DNA of 64,000 nucleotides from Cryptomeria japonica (lineage: Eukaryota > Streptophyta > Pinopsida > Cupressales > Cupressaceae), in the NCBI RefSeq assembly GCF_030272615.1, contig NC_081410.1:226475415-226539414 (forward strand), read 5' to 3'. Shown piece after piece: positions 35,416 to 47,277 of this stretch. Made by a program: the position numbers and the translations under genes. A model generated the notes under the pieces. That model saw only the letters and a list, made by a program, of their open reading frames with translations, ran no database searches and was not told the origin of the DNA. Each line of letters begins with the position of its first letter. Within the stretch, counting starts at the first letter, position 1.

Positions 35416-36330
35416 GTGAGTGAAGATGAAGGAGAAGAAGCCCCGATAGAACAAGCAAACCTACTGGTGGTTGATTCAGATGAGGAAAGGTTTTTGAGGG
35501 TTTTGAGTAGGGAGAATACCAAACCTCATTTTACCCCACCAAAATATGATGGGAAGTTATATTCAGATGAATTGATGGATTGGATCTCAAAGATGGAGAA
35601 GTATTTTGATTTTGAAAGCACTGTAGAAGAAAGGAAGGTGAAATATGTCTGTACCCAGTTGAAAGGTCATGCATCTCTTTGGTGGGAGTATTTTCAAGTT
35701 GATAGACAAAGAAGAGGTAAAGAGAAGATTAAGACATGGGATCAGATGGTTGCTAAGTTGAAATTGAAGTTTATGCTAGCTGATTATCAAGTGAATTTAG
35801 TCCAAAAGTTGCAGAATTTGAGGTAGAAGGAATCTAGTGTGAAGGAGTACACCAAAGTATTTTACAAGTTGAATATTAGATTCGAACATGTTGATGATGG
35901 AGTTGAACAAGTTGAAAGATATTTGAATGGATTGCGGATGTCAATACAAGATGAACTCAGTTTGATCAAATTGGAGAGTGTTGAAGAAGCTTACCAGTAT
36001 GCCCTAAAGGCAGAAGAGAAGTTAAACAAAAGACATGAGTAGAGGCAGAGAGGCAGAGGTGAAAGGTTTACTGGAGGAAGATTTCAAGGAGGAAGAGGAT
36101 ATACCAGAGGAAGATGAACCAACATAGATCAGAGAAAGGACAAGGAAGTGAACAAAGAAGGTAATTCATACCAGAAGGATGATAGAAATTTCTATTGGAG
36201 GAGAGAACTAGATGGTTACCGAAATGAGAATTTTGGGAGACAAGACAAGAGGCTTTAAGTGTGGAGAAGAAGGACATCGTGCATTTGAGTGTAAGAAGAC
36301 AAAGAATACTGGAAGAGCAGTAGTGGTGGA
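35416..36330 (+). pseudogene. Element F gag
   Basis: Ty3/gypsy capsid precursor, chromovirus-like. The core reads FDFESTVEERKVKYVCTQLK, HASLWWEYFQVDRQ and KTWDQMVAKLKLKFM, then VKEYTKVFYKLNIRFEH and VERYLNGLRMSIQDEL. Next come a Gly/Arg-rich stretch and a zinc knuckle FKCGEEGHRAFECKK, in which the first Cys of C-X2-C-X4-H-X4-C is missing. Stops at 35824 and 36040 and a frameshift before the knuckle show it is dead. Confidence 0.85.
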
Positions 36331-36419
36331 AGAAAACCCCACCGGATCAGACAATAAACCAAAAGATGGAGAACTATTGGTGATGAGGAGAGTTTTGTGT
36401 CATACCGGAGGAGATGAAG

Positions 36420-37298
36420 AGCCCTTACAGAGGAAGAATTTGTTCAAGACCAGATGTAAGGTATCTGGTAAGTTTTGTAAAGTCGTTATTGATAGTGGTA
36501 GTTCATATACTCTTGTTACAGAAGAGATGGTAAATAATTTGAAATTAAAAAGATTGAAACACCCTAAGCCTTATCAGATAGCATGGATTTAGGATGAACA
36601 TAAGTTGTTAGTAAGCGAGCAATGTTTGGTGAAATTGAAAAATTGGGAATTATCATGATGAAGTCTTGTGTGATATTATGCCTATGGATATTTGTCATCT
36701 TTTGTTGGGTAGACCTTGGCAGCTTGATAGACAAGTAGTACATGATGGTAGGAAGAATACATACATACACTATTATGGCCAATGGGATGAAGAAAACCTT
36801 ATTGCCTTTGGAACCTTTGAAGAATGAAGTTTGTATGAATGCTAGACTATATTTGGTAGATGAAAGGAAATTCATGGATGGATTGAGACATGAGAATGTG
36901 TGTTTTGCCTTAATTCCTAACAAGACTAAGAAACTAGAATCGAAAGGAGAACACCCAGAAGAGAAAAAAGATTTGATGACAGAATATGAAGATATCATTT
37001 CAGATAATGTACCTGATGGATTGCCACCTGTGAGAAGTATTAGTCATTGCATGGACTTGGTTCCCAGAGCTAGTTTTCCTAACAAAGTTGCACACTGGTT
37101 GACACCAACAGAGAATGAAGAACTGAATGGATAAGTGCAGGAGCTGTTGAAGAAAGGTTTGATCAAGGAAAGTCTGAGCCCTTGTGCAGTACCAACAATA
37201 CTAGCACCTAAGAAGAATGGAGAGTGGAGAATGTGTACAGATTCCAGAGAAATAAATAGGATCATAGTGAAATATCGGTTTCCTTTGTTAGTCCCAAC
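36420..37298 (+). pseudogene. Element F protease and truncated reverse transcriptase
   Basis: Protease active site VVIDSGSSYTLV (about 36484), then decayed LLLGRPW-type and VMANGMKK-type segments. The RT start follows ([45 protein letters not shown]). RT stops at about 37290, before the catalytic YxDD box, because element B is inserted there. The remainder should continue to the right of element B, outside the window. Confidence 0.85.
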
Positions 37299-37940
37299 TG
37301 ATGCTGAGAGGGGAGGGGTTAATCAACACTTTACCGATTTTACAAAATTAAAACCTTTTAACACAAGTCTGCACTAACTTAATATTCATCAATACAAATA
37401 GTTATTGCAGGAGAACATGCATACATGAAAAGATACACAATAACACCAAGATTTATCTTGTGGAAACCCAAATGAGAGAAAACCATGGTGTGAGTAGAAA
37501 CTCACAAACTTTGCACTCTTCTGGAGTACGCCTAGTGAGGCGCCATCCATGTTAGGAGATTACAAAGAAACTATTAGGTGCCACCCGGTTAAGGGATTTT
37601 ATTTAAGGCCTATTAGTGCCTTTACCCTATTAGAGGTAGCCTTGTTAAGGACTTAGGAACATCAATTAAGATGTCACCCAGTTAAGGGATTTTACAAAGG
37701 GACCTGTTAAAGTCCACCTGGTTAAGGGATTTTGAGTTGCAATGGTCTGAAAGCAATTGGAAGTTGATCTGCTGGAATAGCTATTGATAGCTTGATCAGA
37801 TCACAATGAAATTCATACTCTGTCTGCACCAGTTGTGTCTACTCTACACTGCACTGGTTCTCTGCTTCACCTTTGACTCTGCACTCTATCGGTCTACTTC
37901 ACACACACTCTACTTTGCTAAATCATTTAGCACTTCCTCA
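37299..37940 (-). mobile_element. LTR of element B, left part
   Basis: Starts with TGATGCTGAGAGGGGAGGGG, the reverse complement of the CCCCTCTCAG...CA end typical of copia LTRs here, directly after the broken RT of F. It holds several GGTTAAGGGATTTT / CCACCCGGTTAAGGG motifs like those of the solo LTR at 31723. No gene. It is interrupted at 37940 by copia C and resumes at 63316. It is a solo LTR or the 3' LTR of a minus-strand element; the window does not decide. Confidence 0.6.
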
Positions 37941-39178
37941 TGTTAGGATAACCGGTCAACAACTGAGAGGGGGGGTGAATTAGTTGTTAACACATTATAA
38001 TATTTAATCCACTTAATAACCATTAACCAGATTAAGTACCGATAAAGAAGAAACAAATACCAGTAAACAATACAGCTTAACAATTAAACAGGTAATCAAT
38101 GCAAAGTAACCATACCACATAAAACCATGATTTGTATGTGGAAAACTCAGAAAGGGAAAAACCACGGTGGGAAGCCTACCCACAATTAGATGATACTTCT
38201 GCAGAAAGTATGTGATACAATGAGGGGTCTACACATGTAGGAAGGCACACTACCTAGAGCGTACTACTCATTACAAAAGAGTCTCACTGACTACAGAGAG
38301 GCAAAAACCATCTCAAGATAAATGGACAACAATCCAATAGAGTGAATTGTTAGAGATAACATCTACCATGCTTGATTACAGTCCCGGTTAAGCTCAATAA
38401 TGGAGGCCTTGACCTCTTCCTTAATCCCAATTTGATCACCTATGATCGACCAAATCTCCTTCGTATATGATATTGCATTCCAAGACCATGACTTCTAATT
38501 ACAATGCGATCTTACATCATTTTATACCAACCCTAAGGCCTAAACCAATTAGGTCGGCCACCTAAAAGATATTACAATAAGATCATTACATAAATCCATA
38601 TTACAATGATATGACATGTCGGCTTAAGACCAAAATAACAATAAAAAATCCATAAAACATCTCGAAACATCCCAGTAACTTGTAGAGTACACGTTAACAT
38701 GATACCGGTCCATAACCTAGATAGGTACCAGACCTATTCTGGGTCCACCACGCCAAAGAAATGTCTTCAAGCAGTTGAAGCACGATCAAAGAACATCTTC
38801 AACATCCTGAAATCCATGTAGAATCTTCACCAACATCAATTATGCATTCTGTCAAGATTCCTCAGTGATAGCTTTGCCGGTAAAGCCTTAAACTAGTGTC
38901 GGTAAGGGTTTACCAGAGTGTATGATAGCATCTGATTACAAAGTCAATACCATCTGACCAAGACATGCTCTAGAAGAATGTACCACATGTAACCAATCAC
39001 ATTCCATAGATCCAAACATGTCGGAAGTGTACAACAGATAGCCTCTTTTGTCGGTAACACTAGATCTTCTATCGGTAACCAAAACCTGTCTACCGATAAC
39101 CAACCATAACAGATATTGTTGACATCAATGACAAAATATCAATGCAACACATAATCAATTCATCCAATAATGCCAACA
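37941..39178 (-). repeat. Copia C 3' LTR
   Basis: 1,238 bp, matching 62112-63315. It holds about 35 bp absent from the other LTR (around 38490-38525). No gene. Confidence 0.9.
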
Positions 39179-39191
39179 ATCTCCCCCTTTG
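39179..39191 (-). other. Copia C polypurine tract
   Basis: On the minus strand reads AAAGGGGGAGAT directly before the LTR start TGTTGGCATTATTGG, as needed for plus-strand priming. Confidence 0.8.
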
Positions 39192-39513
39192 GCATTGATG
39201 ATAACACTAGATGTGAAAACATCTAAGTACCAAGAAATGCCAAATAAGTCTCCCCCTGTGGAAGACAACCAACAATCTCTTGAATATAAATTACTCTCCC
39301 CCTAATGTATACAACTCCTTTTCTTATTTTTCACATCAATATCTCCCCCCCTTTGACATCAATGCCAGAAATCTGATAAAAATATCAAAGAAAGAATATA
39401 AACCTTTGTATCTCAAAGCTGACTACTCTCCTTGAGTAGTAGCACCACTCATCAGTGCCAGAATAAACAATGTCTCTGATAATGCATGTCAGACTGATGA
39501 TAAACTACATTAA

Positions 39514-40918
39514 TCAAGTCTCTGTCGGAGGGGCATAAACCCCTAACTTGTCTCTTAAATACTCAAATGATTCCTTAGACAATGGTTTAGTGAATATGTC
39601 TGCAATCGGTTCTTTAGTGTTCACATAAACCAATTTGACTTCCTTTCCTTCTACCTTGTCCTTCAAAAAGTTATACTTTATTGATATATGCTTAGTCTTA
39701 GAGTGAAATACCAGATTCTTAGACATGTCAACTGCAAAGTTATCACAGTAGATAACTACAGGTTCACTACAATTTACACTAATATCCTTCAACATTTGCT
39801 TCATCCACAAGACTTGAGTGCAATTAGTTGTTGCTGCAACATACTTAGCTTCTGCAGTAGATAAAGAAATGCATGATTGGTTTTTGTTGATCCATGAAAC
39901 CAATTTATTTCCAAGAAAGAAAGCTCCACCAGAAGTTCTCTTCCTGTCATCGGTATCGTCTGCCTAATCTGAGTCAGTATATGCACATAAAGTGAAATCA
40001 TCATTTTTAGAATACCATAAACCATATTCTGTTGTTCCTTGCAAATACCGAAATATCCTCTTTACTGCACATTCATGATTCTCTTTAGGATTACTTTGAT
40101 ATCTTGAAACAATACTTATTGCATTCATAATATCTGGTCTAGTCTGAGTTAAATATAACAGACCACCAATCATAGACTTATACCTTGTCGGATTTACCAG
40201 TGTAGAAGTATCCTTGATAGATAATTTCTCACTTGTCACCATAGGAGTACTTAGTGGTTTGGAATTATCCATACCAAACTTCTTCAACAATTCCCTTGGA
40301 TACTTAGTTTGACAAATAAAAATGCCTTTATCAATTTGAGTAATCTATAAACCTAAGAAAAAAATCATCTCACCAATCATGGACATTTCAAATTCATTCT
40401 TCATATTGATAGCAAATTCCACGCACAATTTATCTTCTCCTCCAAAAATGATATCATCAACAAATACTTCAATAATCAGAATATCATTATCAGTGATATT
40501 ATAATATAAGTTACTATCAACATTGTCTTTAGTAAAACCAAGTTTCAAAAGATATTTATCCAACCTTACATACCAAGCTCTAGGAGCTTGTTTCAATCCA
40601 TATAAAGCTTTCTTCAATTTGCAAACCATATCTTTATCATTTATCGGTGAAAATTCGTCAGGTTTCTCAATGTATACTTCTTCTTCAAGTTCACCATTCA
40701 AAAATGCACATTTAATATCTATTTGATAAGCCTTATAGTTCTTATAAGCTGCATAGGCAAGAAATAGTCTAATAGCTTCAATTCTAGCTACAGGTGCAAA
40801 TGTCTCACCATAATCAATTCCTTCCATTTGAGAATATCCTTTACAAACCAATCTATCCTTATTTCTTACAACTTGACCATCCTCATTCAGTTTATTCCTA
40901 AAAAAAACCATTTAATTC
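39514..40918 (-). pseudogene. Copia C reverse transcriptase (3' part) and RNase H
   Basis: Minus strand. RT continues from the gypsy D insertion with [68 protein letters not shown] and the catalytic FVDDIIFGG box (about 40450). After a stop at 40345 come PLSTPMVTSEKLS and GGLLYLTQTRPDI. After a stop at 39964 comes RNase H, with SLSTAEAKYVAA, KTKHISIKYNFLKDKVEG and IADIFTKPL. All in one frame apart from an extra T near the insertion point. Confidence 0.92.
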
Positions 40919-42390
40919 TGTATGCGGGAAAAGTGGGCTGATAAAACTCAATATGTGAAAATATTTCAAAATACTAGTCCACACATACACAGGACTTCTT
41001 GGTGCAAGCTATGGAGTAACGTAGTATTACTCAGCTTCCCAAGGTGGGTCTCATGGTTCTCTATCTCACAATGTCCCTCAAACCAATGTTTTGCTCTCAG
41101 ATCACTGAGCAAAATGGTTCAGGGATGGCAAATGCAAGAACGAGGGATGCTTTGATAGATTTTAGTATGAGATGTGTTATAAGCTAGGTATGATTTTAAA
41201 ATGCAATAAACTAAATGATAAGATGACAAGATTAGTATGAATACTATCCTAGCATACTATATTTAGTCTATGATTGAACTAAAATGATAAAGAAATTATT
41301 CTAACATGCATATTTAGTCTAATTCCTGATTTAAGAGAGGCTAAATGATGAGCATATATAAAATGAGAAAGCTTGAATGTATTTGAGCATAAGTGTGATG
41401 CTACAAATTTGAAGGATGATTGTTATGGAGGAATGAGAGCTCTATTTATAGCACAAACAGGGCAATGGATGGTCAAGATTGAATGGTTTAATCAAGGGTT
41501 GAGTTTGAAAGTTGGGGATCTATGTGCACAATTGGCACCAATGAAATGGTGACAAGTGTCAACATAGGGTTGGGTTGAGAGAAGGGGTTGGAGGCATTAA
41601 AGGCCTGAGAAGACCTCATAGTTATCTAGAGGGTAAGGGTCAAGTCTAAGTTAAGATTACCCATTGGATTAAGAGTTAATCCAAGGATAAACCTTTGTGC
41701 AAATGATTAAGAGATAATCATGGTCAAAGAATTAATGGCCTGATGAGACCCTTGGGTTGGATGAAGGTTGAGTCAAAACAAATGTTTTAACCATGTAGGA
41801 GGGTTTGAGTTAACCATTAATGGTTATTGGAGACTTTGGGGATTAAGTGGTTGAAGGTTGAAAGCCTTCAATGGTTATCAAAGACTTTGAGCCATTTAGT
41901 GGTTGAAGGTTGAAAGCCTTTAATGGTTATCAAAGACTTTGAGGGTTTGCGAAGTGACTTCCCTTTGCTTAGGGATGTGACAAAGTTTAGAGGAGGGGTT
42001 AGGTTAATTAGAAGCGATTAGAAGATTCTAGAAGGGATTAGAAAGGGGTTTGGGATTTTGCAAGTGGATGGAGGGATAATAGGATTTAATTGAAATAAAG
42101 TAATTTAATTCAATTTGGTTGCAATTTGAAGAAATTAAATAAATTAGATTTATTCAATTTAGGATAACTATTTAATTAAATTTGAATTTAATTAAAAGTG
42201 GATAGGGGGGTTTAATTGAATAAAATGATTTATTCATTAAATGGGTATAGTGAATTTTATTTAAATAAATTGAGTAATTTACTTAATTAAATAGAGGAAT
42301 GCGGGTAATTTAATTAAATTGGATTTAATTAAATAAAGAAATGAACATAAAATATTCATTTAGGAATATGGTCATTTTTATACGTCTACA
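40919..42390 (-). repeat. Element D 3' LTR
   Basis: 1,472 bp. Nearly identical to 57811-59255 except for a 27-bp insertion near 42295 and about 16 substitutions by eye. AATT-rich towards its left end on the minus strand. No gene. Confidence 0.95.
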
Positions 42391-42404
42391 TTTTGCCCCT
42401 ATTT
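42391..42404 (-). other. Element D polypurine tract
   Basis: On the minus strand AAATAGGGGCAAAA sits directly before the 3' LTR. Confidence 0.6.
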
Positions 42405-42747
42405 GAAGTGACGTGTGTGCACATGTTATTTCAAAGAAAATGATGCCTTATCATGATTTATGATCAATGCAATTTTTGTGTCGCTCTTTTGATTTGCAAG
42501 TCGTGCCCCAAATTTGATGTGATGCCCCAGATTCGATATTTTGATGGTGATGCCCCCTCGGGAGATGAATCAATATTTTGAAATTTTTTGATTTAATTTG
42601 ATGAGTTGCGTATGATGTGTATGATTTCGGGCATGTGAAAAGTGTGCAAATTGATTCATCTCTCGATAAGTTACAAATGTTATGGTATAGGGGAGACCGT
42701 GACCATATTACAGGTCCATTTGGCTAACCCTAATTTCATTTTCCTCC

Positions 42748-42755
42748 TATAAAAG
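42748..42755 (+). promoter_or_regulatory. TATA box of the antisense PMD unit
   Basis: CCTCCTATAAAAGGGG on the plus strand is a near-ideal plant TATA box, about 355 bp inside the element from its 3' LTR. It faces the PMD reading frame 1.2 kb downstream. No other strong plus-strand TATA box was noticed between the LTR and the gene. Confidence 0.6.
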
Positions 42756-43004
42756 GGGAAAAGGGCGTGATTTAGATTCATTTGTGCTTTGTTGACTTTG
42801 GAGAAAGAGAATTTGCTCTGGAGAGAAAATACCTATTCCATATCATAGACACCGATTCGAGCGTGTTCGGAGGTATCGGAGACCTGCAGCGCGGGGACCA
42901 CCAGTAAGTCAACATTTTTGACCCTTTTTTGACTTTTTATTTTGTCGTTTTTAGTCATTTTTTTATTTTTAAAGTTCGGGTTTAATGTTTTAGCGTGTCT
43001 AGGG

Positions 43005-43440
43005 TCTAGAGTAGCGCATACGAAGTTTGAAGTAGCGCATCGAGTTCAATTTTAGGGGTTGCGTCTGAAAAAGGTAGGATAGCACATAGCAAAAATATGT
43101 TAGCGCATATAGGTAGAATAGCACATGGAAAGTGTCGGGTAGCGCGTCCAGTCAGCAGGTTAGCGTGTAGGGGTGACCTAGCACATAGGGGTCGCAGAGG
43201 TTCGCATAGGTAAGGGGGTTTAGCGCGTAAGACTAACCTAGCGCATAGGGCTAAACGGGTAGCGCCTAGGAGGTGTAGATTAGCGCGTAGAGTCATTCTA
43301 GCGCATAGGGTAGGTTAGGTGGCGCATGGGGTGAAAAGATTAGCGCGTAGAGTTGGTCTAGCGCATAGGATAGATAGATTAGCGCATAGAAAAGACAGCC
43401 TAGTGCGTGGGCTTGTTTTAGCGCATCTAAAAAAAATTTG
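43005..43440 (+). repeat. TAGCGCAT motif array upstream of PMD
   Basis: About 20 copies of TAGCGCAT and variants (TAGCGCGT, TAGCACAT, TAGTGCGT), often alternating CGCAT and CGCGT, spaced roughly 16-30 bp with diverged spacers. Only the core is conserved. Confidence 0.85.
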
Positions 43441-43625
43441 CAGGATGGGCCGATTTGAAAATTTGTTGTGCTTTACCTATCGTGATGTGATGGATTTATC
43501 CAATATGAATGTTTGTATAACTTGTTTTGATTTGCGATTTTCCAAGTTATGTATAGATATCAAATGTGTTGTGTTGATCAGAATATGATTTATTTGCGTG
43601 TTCTGTGTCAAGTTCAATGTGTGAA

Positions 43626-43812
43626 GCCTGAGTTGTGTTACAAGCCGATATGGGTTGGAAACTTGAGTTGTTTTACAAGCTGATATGGGTGGGAAACTTG
43701 AGTTGTTTTACAAGTTTATGTGATTGTGGAGACTTGAGTTGTGTTACAAGTTTTGATATGGTTTTTGAGAACTTGAGTTGTTTTACAAGTTGATATGAAA
43801 TGATAGGATTTT
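43626..43812 (+). repeat. Five-copy 35-bp minisatellite before PMD
   Basis: GAGTTGTGTTACAAG or GAGTTGTTTTACAAG starts at 43630, 43665, 43700, 43736 and 43775 (periods 35, 35, 36, 39), each followed by a GATATGGG-type segment. Confidence 0.9.
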
Positions 43813-43920
43813 GAACTTTGATAGAGATGAGCAAATTGTTTCATGTTGTTGATGTAAGTTTGATTTTGATATCTTTGTTTTGATGTGGAAACTGATATTG
43901 GATTTGTTTTGACTTGTTGA

Positions 43921-45840
43921 CAAGAGCGATTGGGTGTGGCGCAGTCGCGGGAGAGATTTCCTAGACCATGGACATTGATACCGCGGTTGTTGCAGGCGGA
44001 TCTGGATATTATTGAGAGATGTGGACTGACTTCTCTCCTGGATATGCCTCGGTTCACTGTGAACCGAGGGCTTTTGACAGCTTTGGCAGAGAGGTGGCAT
44101 AGCGACACCAACACCTTCCATTTTGTCACTGGAGAGATGACAGTCACACCTGAGGACTATTACCGGATTTGCGCATTCTTGTGGTAGGTGCACTACTACC
44201 ATATGAGCAGTCAGAGGAGGGTGGCACAAAGGCACTACGCTGGATTTTCCAGGATGATACAGTGTGCAGCTACGAGATTCCATGGCAGGAGTTTCTAGAT
44301 TTGGATTATACACCGCTGCCATCCGTACTAGCAGGTTTCATTAGGGGATTCCTTTGTCCTGATCGCAGGTCAAAGGGATTCTCGGTGGGATGGGGGTTAG
44401 TTTTGGAGGAGATGGTCACACAGGGCCGGAGGTTTGCATGGGGGTCAGCTATGTTGGCTCATCTATAAAAGAGTCTGCATGAGGTAGTATACCTCGGTTA
44501 CGGCAGTTTGTCAGCTGGCGTGACCCTATTACAGGTATGGTGCTGGGAGCACATTCCAGCAGCGAGGCCATTAGCAGATAGGGACAGGCCCGTAGGTGCA
44601 TCATATGTCTACGGATACAGAGGTCTAGTTGTCTAGTGTAAGCTGGGCAAACTAGAGCATTGGAGGAGGGTTTTTGACGATATAGATACGGTCACCTGGC
44701 GACCGTATACAGGATGTGAGGTATGGGCAGAGGATGGGCTGGAGATGCCCTTTGTTTTCATGACCAGATACTTGATAGGGAGGACCCCATTCGTGATTGA
44801 GCGGTTTGTGGTGACTCGAGTTTTGAGGCAGTTCGGGCGCCAGCAGGGTATTCCTCAGGGAGCATGCCTCTATGCACGGCGGCAGCAAGATGTGGCCGAT
44901 TGGGGGCTGACTATTGATAGTGCCATGGCAATGGAGGAGTTTGTGGGGTTGGCTGAGCAGATCTGGGATTATGCCCCAGAGATCCAGGATGCGGGCATGA
45001 CAAATGAATTCGCCCGTTTGTTTGCTGCGTGGGCGGTGGCCAGGATATTCGATCCTGAGGAGATGAGGCCAGCATTTGACTCAGATGAGGAGGAGGGAGA
45101 TGGGGGAGGTGATGGAGATGATGGGGAGGATGGAGGAGGAGGACGAGGGAGAGGAGGTAGAGGGAGGCGGGGAGAGAGAGGTGTGGAGAGAGCAGTGAGA
45201 CAGGGGAGGATAGAGAGGGGGAGAGGTGGATTGGCTATCGGAGCCGGTAGAGAGGGGAGAGTGGGGGAGGTGCTAGCTGCAGTGGGTGGTGAGGAGGAGC
45301 CTAGTCGACCAGCATAGAGGAGGAGGACGGATGTACTCCCACCTCCAGTACCGAGGACAGGCCGAGTGGGAGGGGTTCCTCCAGCACAGGTACCGTTACG
45401 AGTTCGAGTGCCAGGTCATATGGAGGATGCTCAGATACGGACCTTGCAGATTACTGTGCAGCAGCTGCAGGCACAGATTTTGACCTATCAGTGGCAGATT
45501 TCTTAGTTGACTACTGAGCGAGATACCGAGATAGAGTGGAGGGGGCAAGCGAAGGAGGTGGTGGCGAGTATGCAGAGAGTAGCGGCGGGTGGTCAGATGA
45601 GAGACACCCTTAGAGAGTTGGCGCTGAGAGCGTAGGAGGCGGAGTATTATAGGCGGAATTATGAGGTTGTAGTACCTAGGGATCGGTGAGTTGAGAGTTT
45701 TGCACAGTTGAGATCAAGTCGATCTCGAGCCATTGGGTCACGATCTGAGAGCCAAGGTGTTACGGGGCCACCGAGACAGGACCCTCCTGGAGATCCAGGG
45801 GCGGGTGCATCTGGAGCGAGACCATCTCCGTCAGGGGATA
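43921..45840 (+). pseudogene. Plant mobile domain (PMD) gene, antisense in element D
   Basis: PMD/MAIN-like protein, a family found in plant nuclear proteins and captured by several transposons. The start reads RERFPRPWTLIPRLLQADLD, then RGLLTALAERWHSDTNTFHFVTGEMTVTPEDYYRI, the PMD signature. After a frameshift near 44165 it continues VVGALLPYEQ, FLDLDYTPLPSVLAGFIRGFLCP, VYLGYGSLSAGVTLLQVWCWEHIP and RPYTGCEVW. The C-terminus has an acidic and Gly/Arg-rich stretch (about 45080-45310) and a Gln-rich coiled-coil-like part (45420-45680). The frame opens at 43921 right after a T-rich tract ending in AAG with no ATG, so a 5' exon is likely. Stops near 44466, 44634, 45315, 45504, 45633 and 45687. 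Confidence 0.85.
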
Positions 45841-45946
45841 GTCATACTTGAGAGACATGGTCTCTGTTGTATTTTTTATCATTGTATTCTTTGTACTGGA
45901 CATAGTTTTGACACATTTTGTACATTTGGATCATTTTTGATATATA

Positions 45947-46034
<88 letters not shown>

Positions 46035-47277
46035 CACCATTTTTGATCATGTGATGCGTGTATATGGATGCATGTTATGTGGGTTATTTTTTGCTTTTTA
46101 TGATGATGCAATGCTTAGATAGATGATATAATATGTGATGCAGGATGTATGCTTTTATATGCTGTGAGATGTATCTTGAAAATGAGATGTATGATTTGAT
46201 ATGCAGGATGTATGAATTGAATTATAGTTCAAATGATATGCAGTTAATGGTATGTAATGATGTGAAAATGATATGCAATTAATGATGTAAAAATAATATG
46301 CAACTAATTGTAAAATGATATACAACTAATTGTAAAATGATATGCAACTATGTTTTTGGTGCATCCCTCATTCTGTATTTGCCATCTGATAGAACCATAT
46401 GTTTGCTTTCTTTGTAGATATCATCATTGAGCATTGATTTGTTTAGGATATGTTGAAAATTTATACAAGCATAATGGTATAATTGAACCATAATGACCTG
46501 AGAAAAATTTACATGATATTTGATTTTGCAAGATAGCACAAGCGTCAAGGTATAATTGAACCAGGATGACCTGAGTGCGTATTGCGTAAACAGACAAGAT
46601 TAGATCATTTGTATGCGTGAAGTGGAATCAGGCCTTCAGTGATATGTGATGTATCACGTCTCGAGGCAAGTATTCACACAGTACAAGTGATCGCCTCCCA
46701 GACAGAAGACTAAGAAAATATTGGAGTTTCCCCACGATCTCTAGCTGTGAAGCATTTAGTGAGACAATGAAGAGAATCCAAACATTCAAAAAGTTCAAAA
46801 TGCAAAACTAGCTAAAATTTTATGCTATAGTGCAACATTCAGTACTTCAGAAAATCATCCATCCTTGGTATTTTTGTGATTTGTTTTGTTTTTGAGTTTT
46901 GCATCTAGTCTTGATGTTTTGAATGTTTGCAATATTGATACGATTTACATGCCCCTAGCTGAGCATGCCTCTTGATGTGAATATATACAATGATTCCAAG
47001 CCATGGTGGATTAGTGGTAAGAGGATATATATAGGCAAATCAGGATAGTGACTACGCTAAGTATGTCCTGAATGGATATTTGCTAAGTGTCGGGCGATGG
47101 TCGATAGTGTTTGTATGGATAAAATGGTAAGGATATAGATGGAGGAGCCATTCTTTTCACAAGAGCGCCTGTTTACCAGGTTTTCACCATTTGTTTTTAT
47201 TTGTACTCTTTGTTTTTGCTTTTTCTGGATTTTTTGATTTTTTTGTTTATTTTGGCTTTTTTCGTGCACTAGGCCAC
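45841..47277. other. Convergent 3' region between PMD and pol
   Basis: No gene. Contains a (TA)n tract at about 45941-46032 and, at about 46200-46350, a run of short imperfect repeats on ATGATATGCAACTAAT. The rest is unrecognised. Confidence 0.6.

Noticed and set aside
43006..44322. Minus-strand open frames opposite the PMD leader and gene
   Set aside because: They arise from the GCGC motif array and from the antisense of a recognised domain.
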